Positions 1 through 9,381 are shown, counted from the stretch's first letter. The stretch is 64,000 nucleotides of DNA from Geomicrobium halophilum (GCF_014207655.1 NZ_JACHHJ010000001.1:1116001-1180000); one strand, 5' to 3'. Notes: generated from the letters alone by a model not told the origin. Numbers and translations are program-made.

Positions 1-7
1 AAAATGA

Positions 8-115
8 TCATTTTTGATGGGCTACAATCCCCCAAATAATCCCCATGACAGCAAAGATCACAGAACCTAGAACGGATATTTTTAATATCTTAGAATTTTG
101 ATTTTTGGTTCGCAT
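8..115 (-). pseudogene. Possible frameshifted start of a cation diffusion facilitator gene, at the window edge
   Basis: Reading leftward from an ATG at 115 gives a 35-residue frame with a basic start followed by one hydrophobic segment containing GIIWGIV, then a TGA at 8-10. A TAAGGG-like ribosome site precedes the ATG. The pattern resembles the first membrane segment of CDF (cation efflux) proteins, which usually continues with residues like SxMIIFDG. In the neighbouring frame the last bases read SKMII, as if one base were missing near position 15. This could be a truly broken gene, a sequencing error, or an unrelated small membrane peptide; only the edge of it is visible. Confidence 0.3.
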
Positions 116-276
116 ACTCAGCCCTTACTTTCTTATTAATCTCACGGGAATTGTTATTTAGGATAACCGTCTCCGATACTTTTATTCTAGCAGTAAAGAT
201 CTGAAGTACATTAGAGCTCTCGTCAACGCAAATTGACGGCCGCCTCAGTTTCAGCACGCCGCCATATCATATTTAA

Positions 277-1068
277 CTACAATGCTTTAACTAGCCCGCC
301 ATCGACAAGGAGCGCCTCACCTGTTACATAACTATTCGCTCCTGAAGCTAGAAAGGTAACCGTTTTTGCGAATTCCTCTGGATTTCCATAACGGCCGGCA
401 GGAATGTTATCTTCTGACTCTTTTCGTACCGCAGCTACATCTTTACCCTGTTTATTCGCTTTTAATTCATCTAAGGAAGCGACACGATCGGTTGCAATTC
501 TACCGGGACCGACCGTATTAACGAAAATGTTATCACCCGCATACTCAGAGGAAAGACTTTTCGTTAATCCTAGGACGCCCGCTCTAAAGGTGTTCGAGAG
601 TACCATACCATCAAGTGCTTGTTTTATTGAAGAAGAAGTAATATTTACGATACGACCGTTCTGGTGTTTTTTCATATAAGGTAAAACAGCTTCGGTGGCG
701 CGTACATAACTCAGCAAATTTAACTCATAGGCATGTTGCCAATCGTCAGCATTTACATCCTCAAATCCACCAGCTTTTGGTCCCCCGCTATTATTAATCA
801 AAACGTCGACGGACCCGTACTGATCAACGGTTTTTTGTACAGCGGCCTTGATGTCCTCTGCTTGAGTTAAGTCACAGAGTGCATACTGCACGTCTCCCCC
901 ACCCGTTTCTTTACGTATCTCCCCTGCTGTTTTTTCCAATTGCTCCTCATCACGACTTGCAATGATCACATTCGCTCCTTCTCGTGCCAATTCGGTTGCG
1001 ATGGCTCGTCCCAAACCTTTGCTGCCTGCTAAAACAAGTGCTGCTTTATTTTGTAGTCGTAAGTTCAA
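277..1068 (-). CDS. SDR-family oxidoreductase lacking the usual YxxxK motif
   Basis: This is a short-chain dehydrogenase/reductase-like protein of about 263 residues. The N-terminus has a Rossmann nucleotide motif variant (AGSKGLGRA), then the LINNSGG motif and a conserved NITSSS strand, and it ends in the VDGGLVKAL tail typical of the family. Where classical SDRs have YxxxK, this protein reads SNTFR, so both the tyrosine and the lysine are replaced. It starts at a TTG with GGAGG seven bases upstream. It lies 11 bp behind the FAH-family gene, so the two are probably co-transcribed. Substrate unknown; an NAD(P)-dependent reductase or an isomerase-like member without classical catalysis is possible. 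Confidence 0.85.
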   Translation of the reverse strand: MNLRLQNKAALVLAGSKGLGRAIATELAREGANVIIASRDEEQLEKTAGEIRKETGGGDVQYALCDLTQAEDIKAAVQKTVDQYGSVDVLINNSGGPKAGGFEDVNADDWQHAYELNLLSYVRATEAVLPYMKKHQNGRIVNITSSSIKQALDGMVLSNTFRAGVLGLTKSLSSEYAGDNIFVNTVGPGRIATDRVASLDELKANKQGKDVAAVRKESEDNIPAGRYGNPEEFAKTVTFLASGANSYVTGEALLVDGGLVKAL

Positions 1069-1079
1069 TTAAATGCCTC

Positions 1080-1955
1080 CTAATTTTTAAGATCTTTTAC
1101 TGGATTTTCAAGCGCAGGAAATCCACTGATTTCACAACGAACAGTATCGCCGTCTTTTAAATGAACAGCTCCTGGTGTGCCTGTTGAGATAATATCCCCC
1201 GGCTCAAGCGTCATCACTTGCGAATGAAAAGAAATGAGCATTTCCGGTTTGAAAGTCATGTTGGCAACAATATTTTTACGATGGAGTTTTCCGTTAATCA
1301 GCGTTGAAACTTCCAGGTCATCTATAGGGCCTGCCTCATCCGGTGTCAGTAATGCCGGGCCAAAACTGAAAAAGGTATCAAAACTTTTGGAACGAGTTAA
1401 ATAGCGGGGATTTTTTTCTAAAATGTCCTCGGCTGTCATATCAATAACCGTTGTAAAACCAGCTACTACAGACAATGCATCAGCTTCTGATACATCTTTA
1501 CAACGTTTTCCGATCACGATGCCAAGTTCCGCTTCACCGGTCGTGCGTTCGGATTGAGGTGGAATTTGGATTTCGTCACCCATTCCAATTACCGTTGTTG
1601 CTGGCTTCATGAAACTGGCTGGTTCAGTATTGGGGGCGGTTTCATGTAAATCAGCAGCATGGTCTACATAGTTAAGGCCAATTCCCCAAATTTTTGGCGG
1701 TTGGCGATATAACGGGGCGAATGTGACCTCACTTTCATTTATCGCTTCTGGCACATGGTTTTTCAATTCTTTAAGACTTTTTTCTTTGAACCATTTGTGC
1801 AAATCCTTCATCCGTTCCATTTCGATAAGCAATTGTAATGTAACCGGAAAATCCAATTTATAATGATGATTCAAGGCTTCCATTGGAAAAATATCATGAT
1901 CAACCCAAATGCCTAACCTCTCATTCATGCCTTTACGGTAATTGATGAGTTTCAT
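1080..1955 (-). CDS. Fumarylacetoacetate hydrolase (FAH) family protein
   Basis: A protein of about 291 residues with the FAH fold core: GIGLNYVDHA, the acidic metal-binding segment GEAELGIVIG, and the closing GDIISTGTPGAV. Members of this family act as 2-oxo-diacid decarboxylases, hydratases or acylpyruvases on small keto acids in the cytoplasm and bind Mg2+ or Mn2+. I chose the internal ATG at 1955 because AAGGAG sits ten bases before it; an upstream in-frame start at 1985 lacks such a site. The gene runs in the same direction as the SDR gene behind it, and the pair may belong to an uncharacterised carboxylic-acid degradation route. Confidence 0.85.
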   Translation of the reverse strand: MKLINYRKGMNERLGIWVDHDIFPMEALNHHYKLDFPVTLQLLIEMERMKDLHKWFKEKSLKELKNHVPEAINESEVTFAPLYRQPPKIWGIGLNYVDHAADLHETAPNTEPASFMKPATTVIGMGDEIQIPPQSERTTGEAELGIVIGKRCKDVSEADALSVVAGFTTVIDMTAEDILEKNPRYLTRSKSFDTFFSFGPALLTPDEAGPIDDLEVSTLINGKLHRKNIVANMTFKPEMLISFHSQVMTLEPGDIISTGTPGAVHLKDGDTVRCEISGFPALENPVKDLKN

Positions 1956-2004
1956 CAGCGGATACTCCTTTTCGAGGATGATCAAAAAAGTTTGGGAAAG
2001 TTAC

Positions 2005-2036
2005 TCAAAAAGAGAAACGCACTTGCCTCTTTTTGA
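2005..2036 (-). terminator. Rho-independent terminator after the amidase gene
   Basis: A perfect ten-base stem (tcaaaaagag / ctctttttga) encloses a short loop and ends in a run of T on the minus strand. It lies between the mtnU-like gene and the FAH gene, which suggests that these are separate transcription units. Confidence 0.6.
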
Positions 2037-2048
2037 ACACTCATTCTT

Positions 2049-2834
2049 TTAATAAAGTGACGGTTCTCGGCTTTCAAATGTAGGTACAGCTGTACGAAAT
2101 TCATTGACTTCCGTTAAATCAATATTAGCTATCAGTGTTTCTTCCTTTTCTGCATCGGCTAGCTCGATTATTTTTCCCCATGGAGAAATCACTGTGGAAT
2201 GCCCCGAATAATTCGTGCCGTTATGACCGCCGACAGCTCCAGCAGCTACGATAAAGCATTGATTTTCGATTGCACGGGCCCGGAGTAGCGCATCCCATTG
2301 CTCACGCCTTGCAGCCGGCCATTCACCCATAACAACGATGACTTTCGCTCCTTGTAAGGCTAATGTACGGGAAATTTCCGGGAAACGTAAATCATAACAA
2401 ATTAACGAACCCATGGTTGTGCCATGTAGATCATATGTCGTCACTTTCTCTTTCCCCCCTACTAAGTAGCGAGGTTCGTCTAACATCGGAACTAAATGAA
2501 TTTTATCGTACGTATGAATAAGCTCCCCTTTTTTGGAAATTGTAAGTGCCCGGTTCACAATCCCACCCTTTGTTTTGACGGCGATGGAACCAGCAATGAT
2601 ATCCATCTTATATTCTTTTGCAAGCGGCTTTAAAAAGGTTAACGTTTCGCCAAATTCATCGTCAGCAATTTCCTCGAGATCTGGAAGCGCATAACCCGTC
2701 GTCCACATTTCCGGCAATACCGCAACATCTGGACGGTGCTTCACCGCAACTTCACGGAGCCAATGTTGTACCTTTTTACGGTTTTCGTCAGGCACTCCCG
2801 CCTGAACTTCCATCTGGTAAATCGCTAGTTTCAT
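2049..2834 (-). CDS. mtnU: Carbon-nitrogen hydrolase, probable omega-amidase (MtnU type)
   Basis: Nitrilase-superfamily amidohydrolase of about 261 residues. The Glu-Lys-Cys triad is visible as E42 (LPEMW), K111 (YDKIHL) and C146 (LICYDLRFPE). In Bacillus, MtnU sits beside aminotransferase MtnE. The transaminase uses glutamine as amino donor to make methionine from its keto acid, and the omega-amidase hydrolyses the resulting 2-oxoglutaramate to 2-oxoglutarate and ammonia. Here the gene starts only 12 bp after the aminotransferase gene, fitting that partnership. The methionine-salvage assignment is an inference from neighbours; the general C-N hydrolase call is firm. Confidence 0.8.
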   Translation of the reverse strand: MKLAIYQMEVQAGVPDENRKKVQHWLREVAVKHRPDVAVLPEMWTTGYALPDLEEIADDEFGETLTFLKPLAKEYKMDIIAGSIAVKTKGGIVNRALTISKKGELIHTYDKIHLVPMLDEPRYLVGGKEKVTTYDLHGTTMGSLICYDLRFPEISRTLALQGAKVIVVMGEWPAARREQWDALLRARAIENQCFIVAAGAVGGHNGTNYSGHSTVISPWGKIIELADAEKEETLIANIDLTEVNEFRTAVPTFESREPSLY

Positions 2835-2846
2835 GTCTAAGTCTCC

Positions 2847-4022
2847 TTATTTAAAAACATTTAATTTCGCAACACGATCCAATGCTTCTTCGATACGTTT
2901 CTCCTCATTAACAAGCCCCAATCTTATATACCCTTCTCCGTGCTCACCAAACCCTCGACCAGGGGCTACTGCTACATGGGCTTCGTTTAAAAGTTTGCTT
3001 GCGAATGTATCGGAATCATATCCTTCGGGGCACGGAAACCATGCGAAAAACGAACCTTGAGGGGTCTTGCCATGCCAACCGATGTCCCCTGCTTTTTCCA
3101 TAAGCAAATCTCGGCGTCGTTCATACATATTAATCAGATCATCCACGTGTTTTTGCGATTTCGTCAACGCATCGGCTGCTGCTCTCTGTACCGCTCCGAA
3201 TAAACTGACGTATAAGTGATCTTGAATGGTATTGAGCATTTTAATTACAGATGGATTCCCTACTGCGAATCCAACCCGCCAGCCGGCCATATTATATGTT
3301 TTTGATAATGTATAAACTTCAATACCAGTCTCTTTAGCGCCCGGGACTTGTAAAAAACTTTCATGCTGTTTTCCATCAAAACTAAGGGCTCCGTACGCAA
3401 AATCATGGACAACACAAATGTCGTTATCACTCGCAAAATCAACGGTTTTCTCAAAAAATGATCGGTGGGCAACGGCTCCCGTCGGATTGTTTGGATAATT
3501 TAAAAACAGCAGCTTCGCCTTTGCTTTTACTTCTTTAGAAATCTCCTCGTATTGCGGTAGAAACTGATGTTCCGCCCTAAGCGGCATCATCTCCATCTTT
3601 GCATTAGCAAGCGCAACGCCTGACCAATAATCGGGATAGCCGGGATCTGGGACAAGAGCGACATCCCCTTCATCAAGCAAGCATTGACTGACCTCGACGA
3701 GCCCTCCTTTCCCTCCAAATAATACGCAAACTTCTTCGTCGGGATCCAGGTCGACGTTAAAATGATCTTTATAATACTTAGTAGCTGCTTCTTTTAGAAA
3801 ACGAAAGCCCTGAAACGGTGAGTATGTATGATAGAGTGGCTCCTCTGCTGCTGTTTGTAACGATTGAATAATATGTTTTGGGGTTGGCTGATCAGGGCTC
3901 CCTTGCGCGAGGTTAATAACATCATACCCTTGGTTTTTAAGCGAAAGGATGCTTTTTTCTAACGTTGAAAAATATTGATCCGGTAACCTTTGAATCGCTT
4001 TTGAAGCTGTAAATGTTTTCAT
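2847..4022 (-). CDS. mtnE: PLP-dependent aminotransferase, MtnE-like (glutamine transaminase)
   Basis: Class I/II aminotransferase of about 391 residues. The N-terminus with INLAQGSPDQPTP closely resembles MtnE (YkrV) of Bacillus. The PLP lysine lies in TYTLSKTYNMAGWRVG, and NYPNNPTGA and the C-terminal RLGLVNEEKRIEEAL arm are also present. MtnE transfers an amino group, preferably from glutamine, to 4-methylthio-2-oxobutyrate in the last step of methionine salvage. The gene is followed at 12 bp by the probable omega-amidase, and it diverges from panE. No other methionine-salvage genes are in view, so a broader aminotransferase role cannot be excluded. Confidence 0.82.
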   Translation of the reverse strand: MKTFTASKAIQRLPDQYFSTLEKSILSLKNQGYDVINLAQGSPDQPTPKHIIQSLQTAAEEPLYHTYSPFQGFRFLKEAATKYYKDHFNVDLDPDEEVCVLFGGKGGLVEVSQCLLDEGDVALVPDPGYPDYWSGVALANAKMEMMPLRAEHQFLPQYEEISKEVKAKAKLLFLNYPNNPTGAVAHRSFFEKTVDFASDNDICVVHDFAYGALSFDGKQHESFLQVPGAKETGIEVYTLSKTYNMAGWRVGFAVGNPSVIKMLNTIQDHLYVSLFGAVQRAAADALTKSQKHVDDLINMYERRRDLLMEKAGDIGWHGKTPQGSFFAWFPCPEGYDSDTFASKLLNEAHVAVAPGRGFGEHGEGYIRLGLVNEEKRIEEALDRVAKLNVFK

Positions 4023-4187
4023 TCATGATTTCCCCTTTTTTCCCATCTTCTTTTATCAGTTTATCATGTTCCTTTGCAGACAACTATACTGATTTCATTA
4101 GATTTTCGAAACAATTCAACGATTGTATTTTTTATTCTCTCCACTTTCGATATACTGGAGTTTGAGAAGGTAAAAGGAGGAAAAGTC

Positions 4188-5114
4188 ATGGGAGTTAACT
4201 TTCTTGTCGTCGGTGCTGGTGCTGTCGGAGGATATTTCGGTGGACGTTTGCTTGAAGCTGGTGAAGATGTCACATTTCTCGTCCGCAAAAAACGCAAAGA
4301 ACAACTGGAACGTACTGGACTTGTCATAAAAAGCGTCAAGGGGGATGTTACATTTAATGATCCTCCTCTCATTGAAAAAGGAGATAGCGGGAAGTTTGAC
4401 GTCATTTTATGCAGTACAAAAGCATATCAACTGGAACATGTTCTTCCAGACCTTACGTCTTTCATGCATGAAGATACCGTGATTATACCGCTTTTAAACG
4501 GGATTCAACACCTTGACATGCTCACCCGCTCTTTCAAGAAAGAAGCGGTCCTCGGCGGACTCTGTTTTATTGAATCAACACTCACTCAAGAAGGCTATAT
4601 TCGACATACAAGCAGCGGTCACCGCCTCACTTTTGGTGAGATCAACGGGGAAATGACACCGCGCGTTCAAATGATAGCCAAAACCTTTGAAAGCACCAAT
4701 GCAGATGTAAGAACGAGCACTCATATTATGGAGGATATGTGGCGGAAGTACTTATTTATTACTACGTTATCAGGGGTTACCACCCTCTTTAATACATCCG
4801 TCGGCCCCATTCGAAATAGCACTGAGGGATTGGCATTTACCCGTCGGTTGATCCAGGAAATTTCAAGTGTGATGCAGCATAGCGATACAACGAATTCAGG
4901 CCATTTTGAAGAAAAAGCCTGGAAACAATTCATGAAGCTTTCAGATGAAACAAAAGCCTCCATGCAAAAAGATTTAGAGAAAAAATTACCCGTAGAAGCG
5001 GATCACTTACAAGGCTACCTTCTTCAACTCGCTGAAAAGCATCAAGTCAATACTCCGTATTTGAAAGCCGTATATACAAACTTAAAGATTTATGAACAAA
5101 GCCGGAAAGGATGA
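4188..5114 (+). CDS. panE: 2-dehydropantoate 2-reductase (ketopantoate reductase)
   Basis: A protein of about 308 residues with the N-terminal Rossmann motif VVGAGAVGGYFGGRL, the family segment LLNGIQHLD, and the C-terminal helical domain with SMQKDLEKKLPVE. Ketopantoate reductases use NADPH to reduce 2-dehydropantoate to pantoate for coenzyme A synthesis. AAAGGAGG lies just before the ATG at 4188, so the longer upstream in-frame extension is not used. The pepF gene follows after six bases, indicating one transcript. Bacillaceae often carry several panE paralogs, and this one could instead act on another 2-oxo acid. Confidence 0.82.
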   Translation: MGVNFLVVGAGAVGGYFGGRLLEAGEDVTFLVRKKRKEQLERTGLVIKSVKGDVTFNDPPLIEKGDSGKFDVILCSTKAYQLEHVLPDLTSFMHEDTVIIPLLNGIQHLDMLTRSFKKEAVLGGLCFIESTLTQEGYIRHTSSGHRLTFGEINGEMTPRVQMIAKTFESTNADVRTSTHIMEDMWRKYLFITTLSGVTTLFNTSVGPIRNSTEGLAFTRRLIQEISSVMQHSDTTNSGHFEEKAWKQFMKLSDETKASMQKDLEKKLPVEADHLQGYLLQLAEKHQVNTPYLKAVYTNLKIYEQSRKG

Positions 5115-5120
5115 CGAATT

Positions 5121-6926
5121 ATGTCTGTTGATGATTTAAAACAACGCAGCGAAGTTCACGAAAATGAAACATGGAAAATCGAAGACCTATTTTCTAGTGA
5201 AGATGTATGGAAGGACGCTTACGAGGATCTACAAAAACGTATTCCCGAAATAACCATTTATAAAGACCGCCTGCACGAAGGCGGGGACGTTCTCCTTTCC
5301 TGCTTGCAAATGGATGAACAGCTAAAGGAAAAGCTGATTCCCATAATCACCTATGCTCAGCTGCAACTGGCGACCGATGGGACCGATCCGTTAAATCAAG
5401 CAAGACAAGGACAAGCACGGGCATTAATAGGCGAATATCAGCAAGCTGTGGCTTTTATCACCTCTGAAATTATCGCCCTATCAGAAGAAGCCATCACTTC
5501 ATACTTTGAACAAGCGCCTGATCTTCATGACTACGAAACACCCATTCAGGAAATATTAAAGAATCGACCTTATGCCCTTTCGAAAGAAACCGAAGAAACA
5601 CTAGCAGCACTTGGTGAAGTGCACGATGCTCCTTTTACCATTTATCAACAAAGTAAATCTTCCGATTTAACCTTCTCCCCCTTTCGGGACGATTTAGATG
5701 TGGAATATCCGCTTTCTTTTGCTCTTTACGAAGATAAATACGAGTTTTCTGAGAAAACAAGCGTTCGGCGAAACGCGTATGAAAAATTCATCGAAGGTTT
5801 GAGTCGCTACCAAGATACGTATGCGAGTACATACGCGACTGAAGTGAGAAAACAGGTGATAACTTCCAGGTTGCGTGGATATGAATCGGCGACTGATATG
5901 CTGCTTCATAACCAACAAGTGTCCCAGGACGCTTACCACCGGCAAATTGACACCATTTATCATGAATTGGCACCCCATATGCAACGGTTCGCAAAATTGA
6001 AGAAGCGGGTACTTGAATTGGATTCGATGACGTTTGCTGATTTAAAGGCACCGCTCGATGCTGATTACAACCCGGAAATCACGTACAATGAATCGGCAGA
6101 GACCATCCTTGAAGCCCTGAAAGTAATGGGAAATGAATACGTATCAGTGATGGAGAAGGGATTATATGAACGTTGGGTAGACCGTGCCGATAATATCGGA
6201 AAACGGACGGGCGCCTTTTGTTCTAGCCCTTACGGCTCTCACCCTTATATCCTGATTACGTGGACGAATATGATGCGCGGCACATTTGTGTTAGCCCATG
6301 AACTTGGACACGCAGGTCATTTTTACCTAGCGAACAAGCACCAGCGGGTTGGCAGTGTACGTCCTTCCCGCTACATGATTGAAGCTCCGTCAACGATGAA
6401 TGAAATGTTGCTTGCCCAACATTTAATAGCAAAATCAAAAGACAAAAACATGAAACGATGGGTCATACTTTCCCTACTAGGCACATATTATCATAATTTC
6501 GTTACTCACCTGCTCGAGGGAGCATTCCAACGTGAAGTGTATAAAACTGCTGAAACTGGAATAACAATAACAGCGCAAAAACTAAATGAATTAAAATATG
6601 ACGTCCTCGCGGGTTTTTGGGGAGATTCAGTTACACTTGATGATGGCGCCGCTCTTACGTGGATGCGCCAACCTCATTACTATATGGGATTATACCCGTA
6701 CACCTACTCTGCCGGCCTTACCGCTTCCACTATTGTCTCACAGAAAATTGCCAGGGAAGGCAAACCCGCTGTAGATAAGTGGTTGTCAATGCTTAAAGCT
6801 GGCGGTACACTTGAACCTATCGAATTGCTGAAACAAGGCGGCGTTGACATGTCCACTTCCGAACCAATTTCCCAAGCTGTTAATTATGTAGGTACGCTCG
6901 TTGATGAGTTAGAAAAAAGTTTCTAA
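5121..6926 (+). CDS. pepF: Oligoendopeptidase F, M3 family metallopeptidase
   Basis: Cytoplasmic zinc peptidase of about 601 residues that cuts short oligopeptides. The zinc motif HELGH lies near residue 393 and is followed by the downstream glutamate region STMNEMLL that completes the M3 zinc site. The mostly helical N-terminal half is typical for PepF. It is translated from an ATG six bases after panE. A second M3 gene of almost equal length follows about 175 bp later and keeps the same overall domain order but differs widely in sequence, so this is an old duplication or two acquisitions, not a recent copy. Confidence 0.9.
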   Translation: MSVDDLKQRSEVHENETWKIEDLFSSEDVWKDAYEDLQKRIPEITIYKDRLHEGGDVLLSCLQMDEQLKEKLIPIITYAQLQLATDGTDPLNQARQGQARALIGEYQQAVAFITSEIIALSEEAITSYFEQAPDLHDYETPIQEILKNRPYALSKETEETLAALGEVHDAPFTIYQQSKSSDLTFSPFRDDLDVEYPLSFALYEDKYEFSEKTSVRRNAYEKFIEGLSRYQDTYASTYATEVRKQVITSRLRGYESATDMLLHNQQVSQDAYHRQIDTIYHELAPHMQRFAKLKKRVLELDSMTFADLKAPLDADYNPEITYNESAETILEALKVMGNEYVSVMEKGLYERWVDRADNIGKRTGAFCSSPYGSHPYILITWTNMMRGTFVLAHELGHAGHFYLANKHQRVGSVRPSRYMIEAPSTMNEMLLAQHLIAKSKDKNMKRWVILSLLGTYYHNFVTHLLEGAFQREVYKTAETGITITAQKLNELKYDVLAGFWGDSVTLDDGAALTWMRQPHYYMGLYPYTYSAGLTASTIVSQKIAREGKPAVDKWLSMLKAGGTLEPIELLKQGGVDMSTSEPISQAVNYVGTLVDELEKSF

Positions 6927-7100
6927 GATAACGGGCAGTTTCCCGAAAATGAGAGTCGGCAGCCACCTGGCTCTCCTCCATAAATAATATGATTAAACAC
7001 GTGTAAATGGAGAATAGGAATAAGTGTAGACATAAGATGGCTAATTCAGTGAAAAACTACCCCCAAGTATTAAAATTCAGATTAAAGCAGGTGTGTACTG

Positions 7101-8891
7101 ATGGCAACGACTTATGAAACGCGAAAAGACGTTCCAAAAGAAGAAAAATGGGATCTTACTGATCTTTATGAATCCGAAGACGATTGGCAAAAAGACTTAG
7201 ATGATGCTTTGACAATTGCAAATGAGCTTCAGGAATATGATGGAAATATTAACGATGGTTCTTCTCTCCTCGCCTATTTAAAAAAACAAGAAACATTAAA
7301 GTATAAACTGCAACATGTATTTGCTTATGCCATGTTTTTATCCGACATTGATACGCGGGATTCCCATGCCCAACAATTGCAGGCAAAAGCCTCGCAAGCA
7401 GCCGTAAAAGTGAATGAAGCGACAGCTTTCTTTATGCCTTACTTATTGAGCCTTGAAGAAGATACTTTGAAGAAATACCTGCAGGAAGAAACGGAACTTG
7501 ATTATTTTAAAGATCATCTTTGGAAATCCTTTCGCTATAAGCCATATGTACTCTCAAAAGAGAAAGAGGAATTGCTTTCTCAGCTGGGTGAAACGCTTTC
7601 CGCTCCTGCGGATACGTATAACATGCTCAATAATGCGGATATCCAATTTGGTAACGTCACAGATGAGGATGGAAGTAAGGTGCAAATGACACGCGGGATG
7701 TATGCCAAGAGGATTGAAGATGAAGACCGTGACGTTCGCAAGGAAGCGTACTTTGCTTATTACAAACCTTACGTGGAATTGAATAACACGATTGCCACCA
7801 ATTTGGCTGCAGAGATTAAAACAAACGTAACGCTTGCTAAAATCCGCGGGCACGATTCCGCACTTCGTGAATCTCTCTTTGACGATAATGTTCCAACAGA
7901 CGTATATGATAACCTGCTCGCTTCCGCAAAGGCAAACGTTCAACCGTTACATGACTACACAGCTTGGCGAAAAGAGGAATTAGGTGTTACGGAGTTACGT
8001 CAGTATGACTTAAATGTCCCGCTGGTCCCTGATATGAAGGTCGATATATCTTATGACGAAGCCTATGATACGATGCTTAAAGCATTAGCCCCCCTTGGGG
8101 AGGAATACATCGCCGTCCTTCGTGAATTCAGGGAACAAAGGTATATCGACGTACGGGAGACGCCAGGGAAGAAATCTGGAGCATATAATATGGGAGTTTA
8201 TGGGGTTCATCCGTTCGTGTTGCTGAATCACCATGACGATCTTAACAGTCAATTTACGCTTGTCCATGAAATGGGTCATGCAATGCACAGTTATTTTTCA
8301 AGTAAGCATCAACCCCAGATTACCGCTAATTATCGTATTTTCGTAGCTGAAGTGGCGTCGACTGTCAACGAAGTTTTACTTATCCAATATTTGCTTAAGG
8401 AAACGACAGACTCCAAAATGCGTAAGTATCTGCTCAATCACTTTATTGAACAGTTCAAGGGTACGTTTTTTACTCAAGTCATGTTTGCTGATTTTGAAAA
8501 ACAGGCGCATGAGCGCGCGGAAGCAGAGAAACCGCTGGATGCAAACAGCTTGAATGAACTTTATGAATCGTTATTTCGTACGTATCATGGGCCAACTCTT
8601 GTTTTTAATGATGAAGTGAAGTATGGGTGGTCACGTATCCCCCACTTTTACCGTGCCTTTTACGTTTATCAGTATGCAACGGGCTTCGTATCGGCTATTC
8701 ATATTGCCATGCGCATCCTGGATGGAGACGAGGAAACGCTGAAAAATTATATGAACTTTTTACGTAGCGGCAGTGAAGACTTCCCTCTTGAATTACTAAA
8801 AAAGACCGGTGTGGACCTAACAACAGCGGAACCTATTGAGAACGCAATGAAAATGTTTAGCGAAACCGTTGAAGAGTTTAAAAAGGCATAA
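7101..8891 (+). CDS. pepF: Oligoendopeptidase F, second M3 peptidase
   Basis: Second M3-family zinc endopeptidase, about 596 residues. The catalytic HEMGH is near residue 389, followed by EVASTVNEVLL, which carries the third zinc ligand. The C-terminal RSGSEDFPLELLKKTGVDL segment is characteristic of PepF. PepF enzymes degrade peptides released by proteolysis or taken up from the medium, and in B. subtilis overexpressed PepF interferes with sporulation signalling. The start has the weak site GCAGGTGTG. A strong hairpin terminator follows directly after the stop. Confidence 0.9.
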   Translation: MATTYETRKDVPKEEKWDLTDLYESEDDWQKDLDDALTIANELQEYDGNINDGSSLLAYLKKQETLKYKLQHVFAYAMFLSDIDTRDSHAQQLQAKASQAAVKVNEATAFFMPYLLSLEEDTLKKYLQEETELDYFKDHLWKSFRYKPYVLSKEKEELLSQLGETLSAPADTYNMLNNADIQFGNVTDEDGSKVQMTRGMYAKRIEDEDRDVRKEAYFAYYKPYVELNNTIATNLAAEIKTNVTLAKIRGHDSALRESLFDDNVPTDVYDNLLASAKANVQPLHDYTAWRKEELGVTELRQYDLNVPLVPDMKVDISYDEAYDTMLKALAPLGEEYIAVLREFREQRYIDVRETPGKKSGAYNMGVYGVHPFVLLNHHDDLNSQFTLVHEMGHAMHSYFSSKHQPQITANYRIFVAEVASTVNEVLLIQYLLKETTDSKMRKYLLNHFIEQFKGTFFTQVMFADFEKQAHERAEAEKPLDANSLNELYESLFRTYHGPTLVFNDEVKYGWSRIPHFYRAFYVYQYATGFVSAIHIAMRILDGDEETLKNYMNFLRSGSEDFPLELLKKTGVDLTTAEPIENAMKMFSETVEEFKKA

Positions 8892-8895
8892 ATAA

Positions 8896-8933
8896 AAAAA
8901 CGGTTGAAGGTTCTTGTGCCTTCAACCGTTTTT
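8896..8933. terminator. Bidirectional terminator between pepF and the SufT-like gene
   Basis: A fifteen-base perfect stem (AAAAACGGTTGAAGG and its complement) with an eight-base loop. Runs of A before and T after let it work on both strands, ending the peptidase transcript and the convergent sufT-like transcript. Confidence 0.85.
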
Positions 8934-8935
8934 TA

Positions 8936-9271
8936 TTAATCAGCAACCCCAAGGGCAATTTTTGCATAGCGGGACATTTTATCTTTTGTCCAAGGTGGAT
9001 CCCATACAATGTTGGCTTCGACCTCACCGATTTCATTTACTTCTTGCAAACCTGATAATGCATTTTTTATTTCTGACTGAATCATACCAGCAAGTGGGCA
9101 CCCCATGGAAGTGAGGGTCATGGTAATGGTAGCATTCTTGTCAGCATCCAGATCAACCTCATATACTAGACCCAGGTTAACAATATCTACACCAAGCTCA
9201 GGGTCAATCACGTTTTCAAGTTCTGCCCATACGCGATCTTTTGTTTCCTGGAAATCTTGTTCTTCTGCCAC
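8936..9271 (-). CDS. MIP18/DUF59 iron-sulfur assembly factor (SufT/YitW type)
   Basis: Small protein of about 111 residues with the MIP18 (DUF59) signature: VIDPELGVDIVNLGLVY followed by MTLTSMGCPLAG with the conserved cysteine, and a C-terminal WDPPWTKDKMS. Members help to deliver or mature iron-sulfur clusters on target proteins. The start is GTG at 9271 because AGAGGTGA lies five bases upstream; a farther upstream GTG falls within that ribosome site. It diverges from the DNA glycosylase gene. In B. subtilis the equivalent gene is yitW. Confidence 0.85.
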   Translation of the reverse strand: MAEEQDFQETKDRVWAELENVIDPELGVDIVNLGLVYEVDLDADKNATITMTLTSMGCPLAGMIQSEIKNALSGLQEVNEIGEVEANIVWDPPWTKDKMSRYAKIALGVAD

Positions 9272-9346
9272 TAAAATCACCTCTTTTAATTGGTCTATAA
9301 TGTCATTGCTGTAATATTATTTTACTTGAATTTACGTTCTCACACA

Positions 9347-9368
9347 ATCATGATACTTCAATCATGAT
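9347..9368. promoter_or_regulatory. Two tandem ATCATGAT palindromes before the glycosylase gene
   Basis: The eleven-base string CAATCATGATA occurs twice at a 14-bp period, each time containing the palindrome ATCATGAT. The second copy abuts the ribosome site of the glycosylase gene. Tandem palindromes at this place could be a repressor site; no regulator is evident nearby. Confidence 0.25.
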
Positions 9369-9381
9369 AAGGAGGAAAACC

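Noticed and set aside
5121-8891. The two pepF genes as a recent tandem duplication
   Set aside because: The two proteins differ throughout except at active-site motifs, so recent duplication is not supported.
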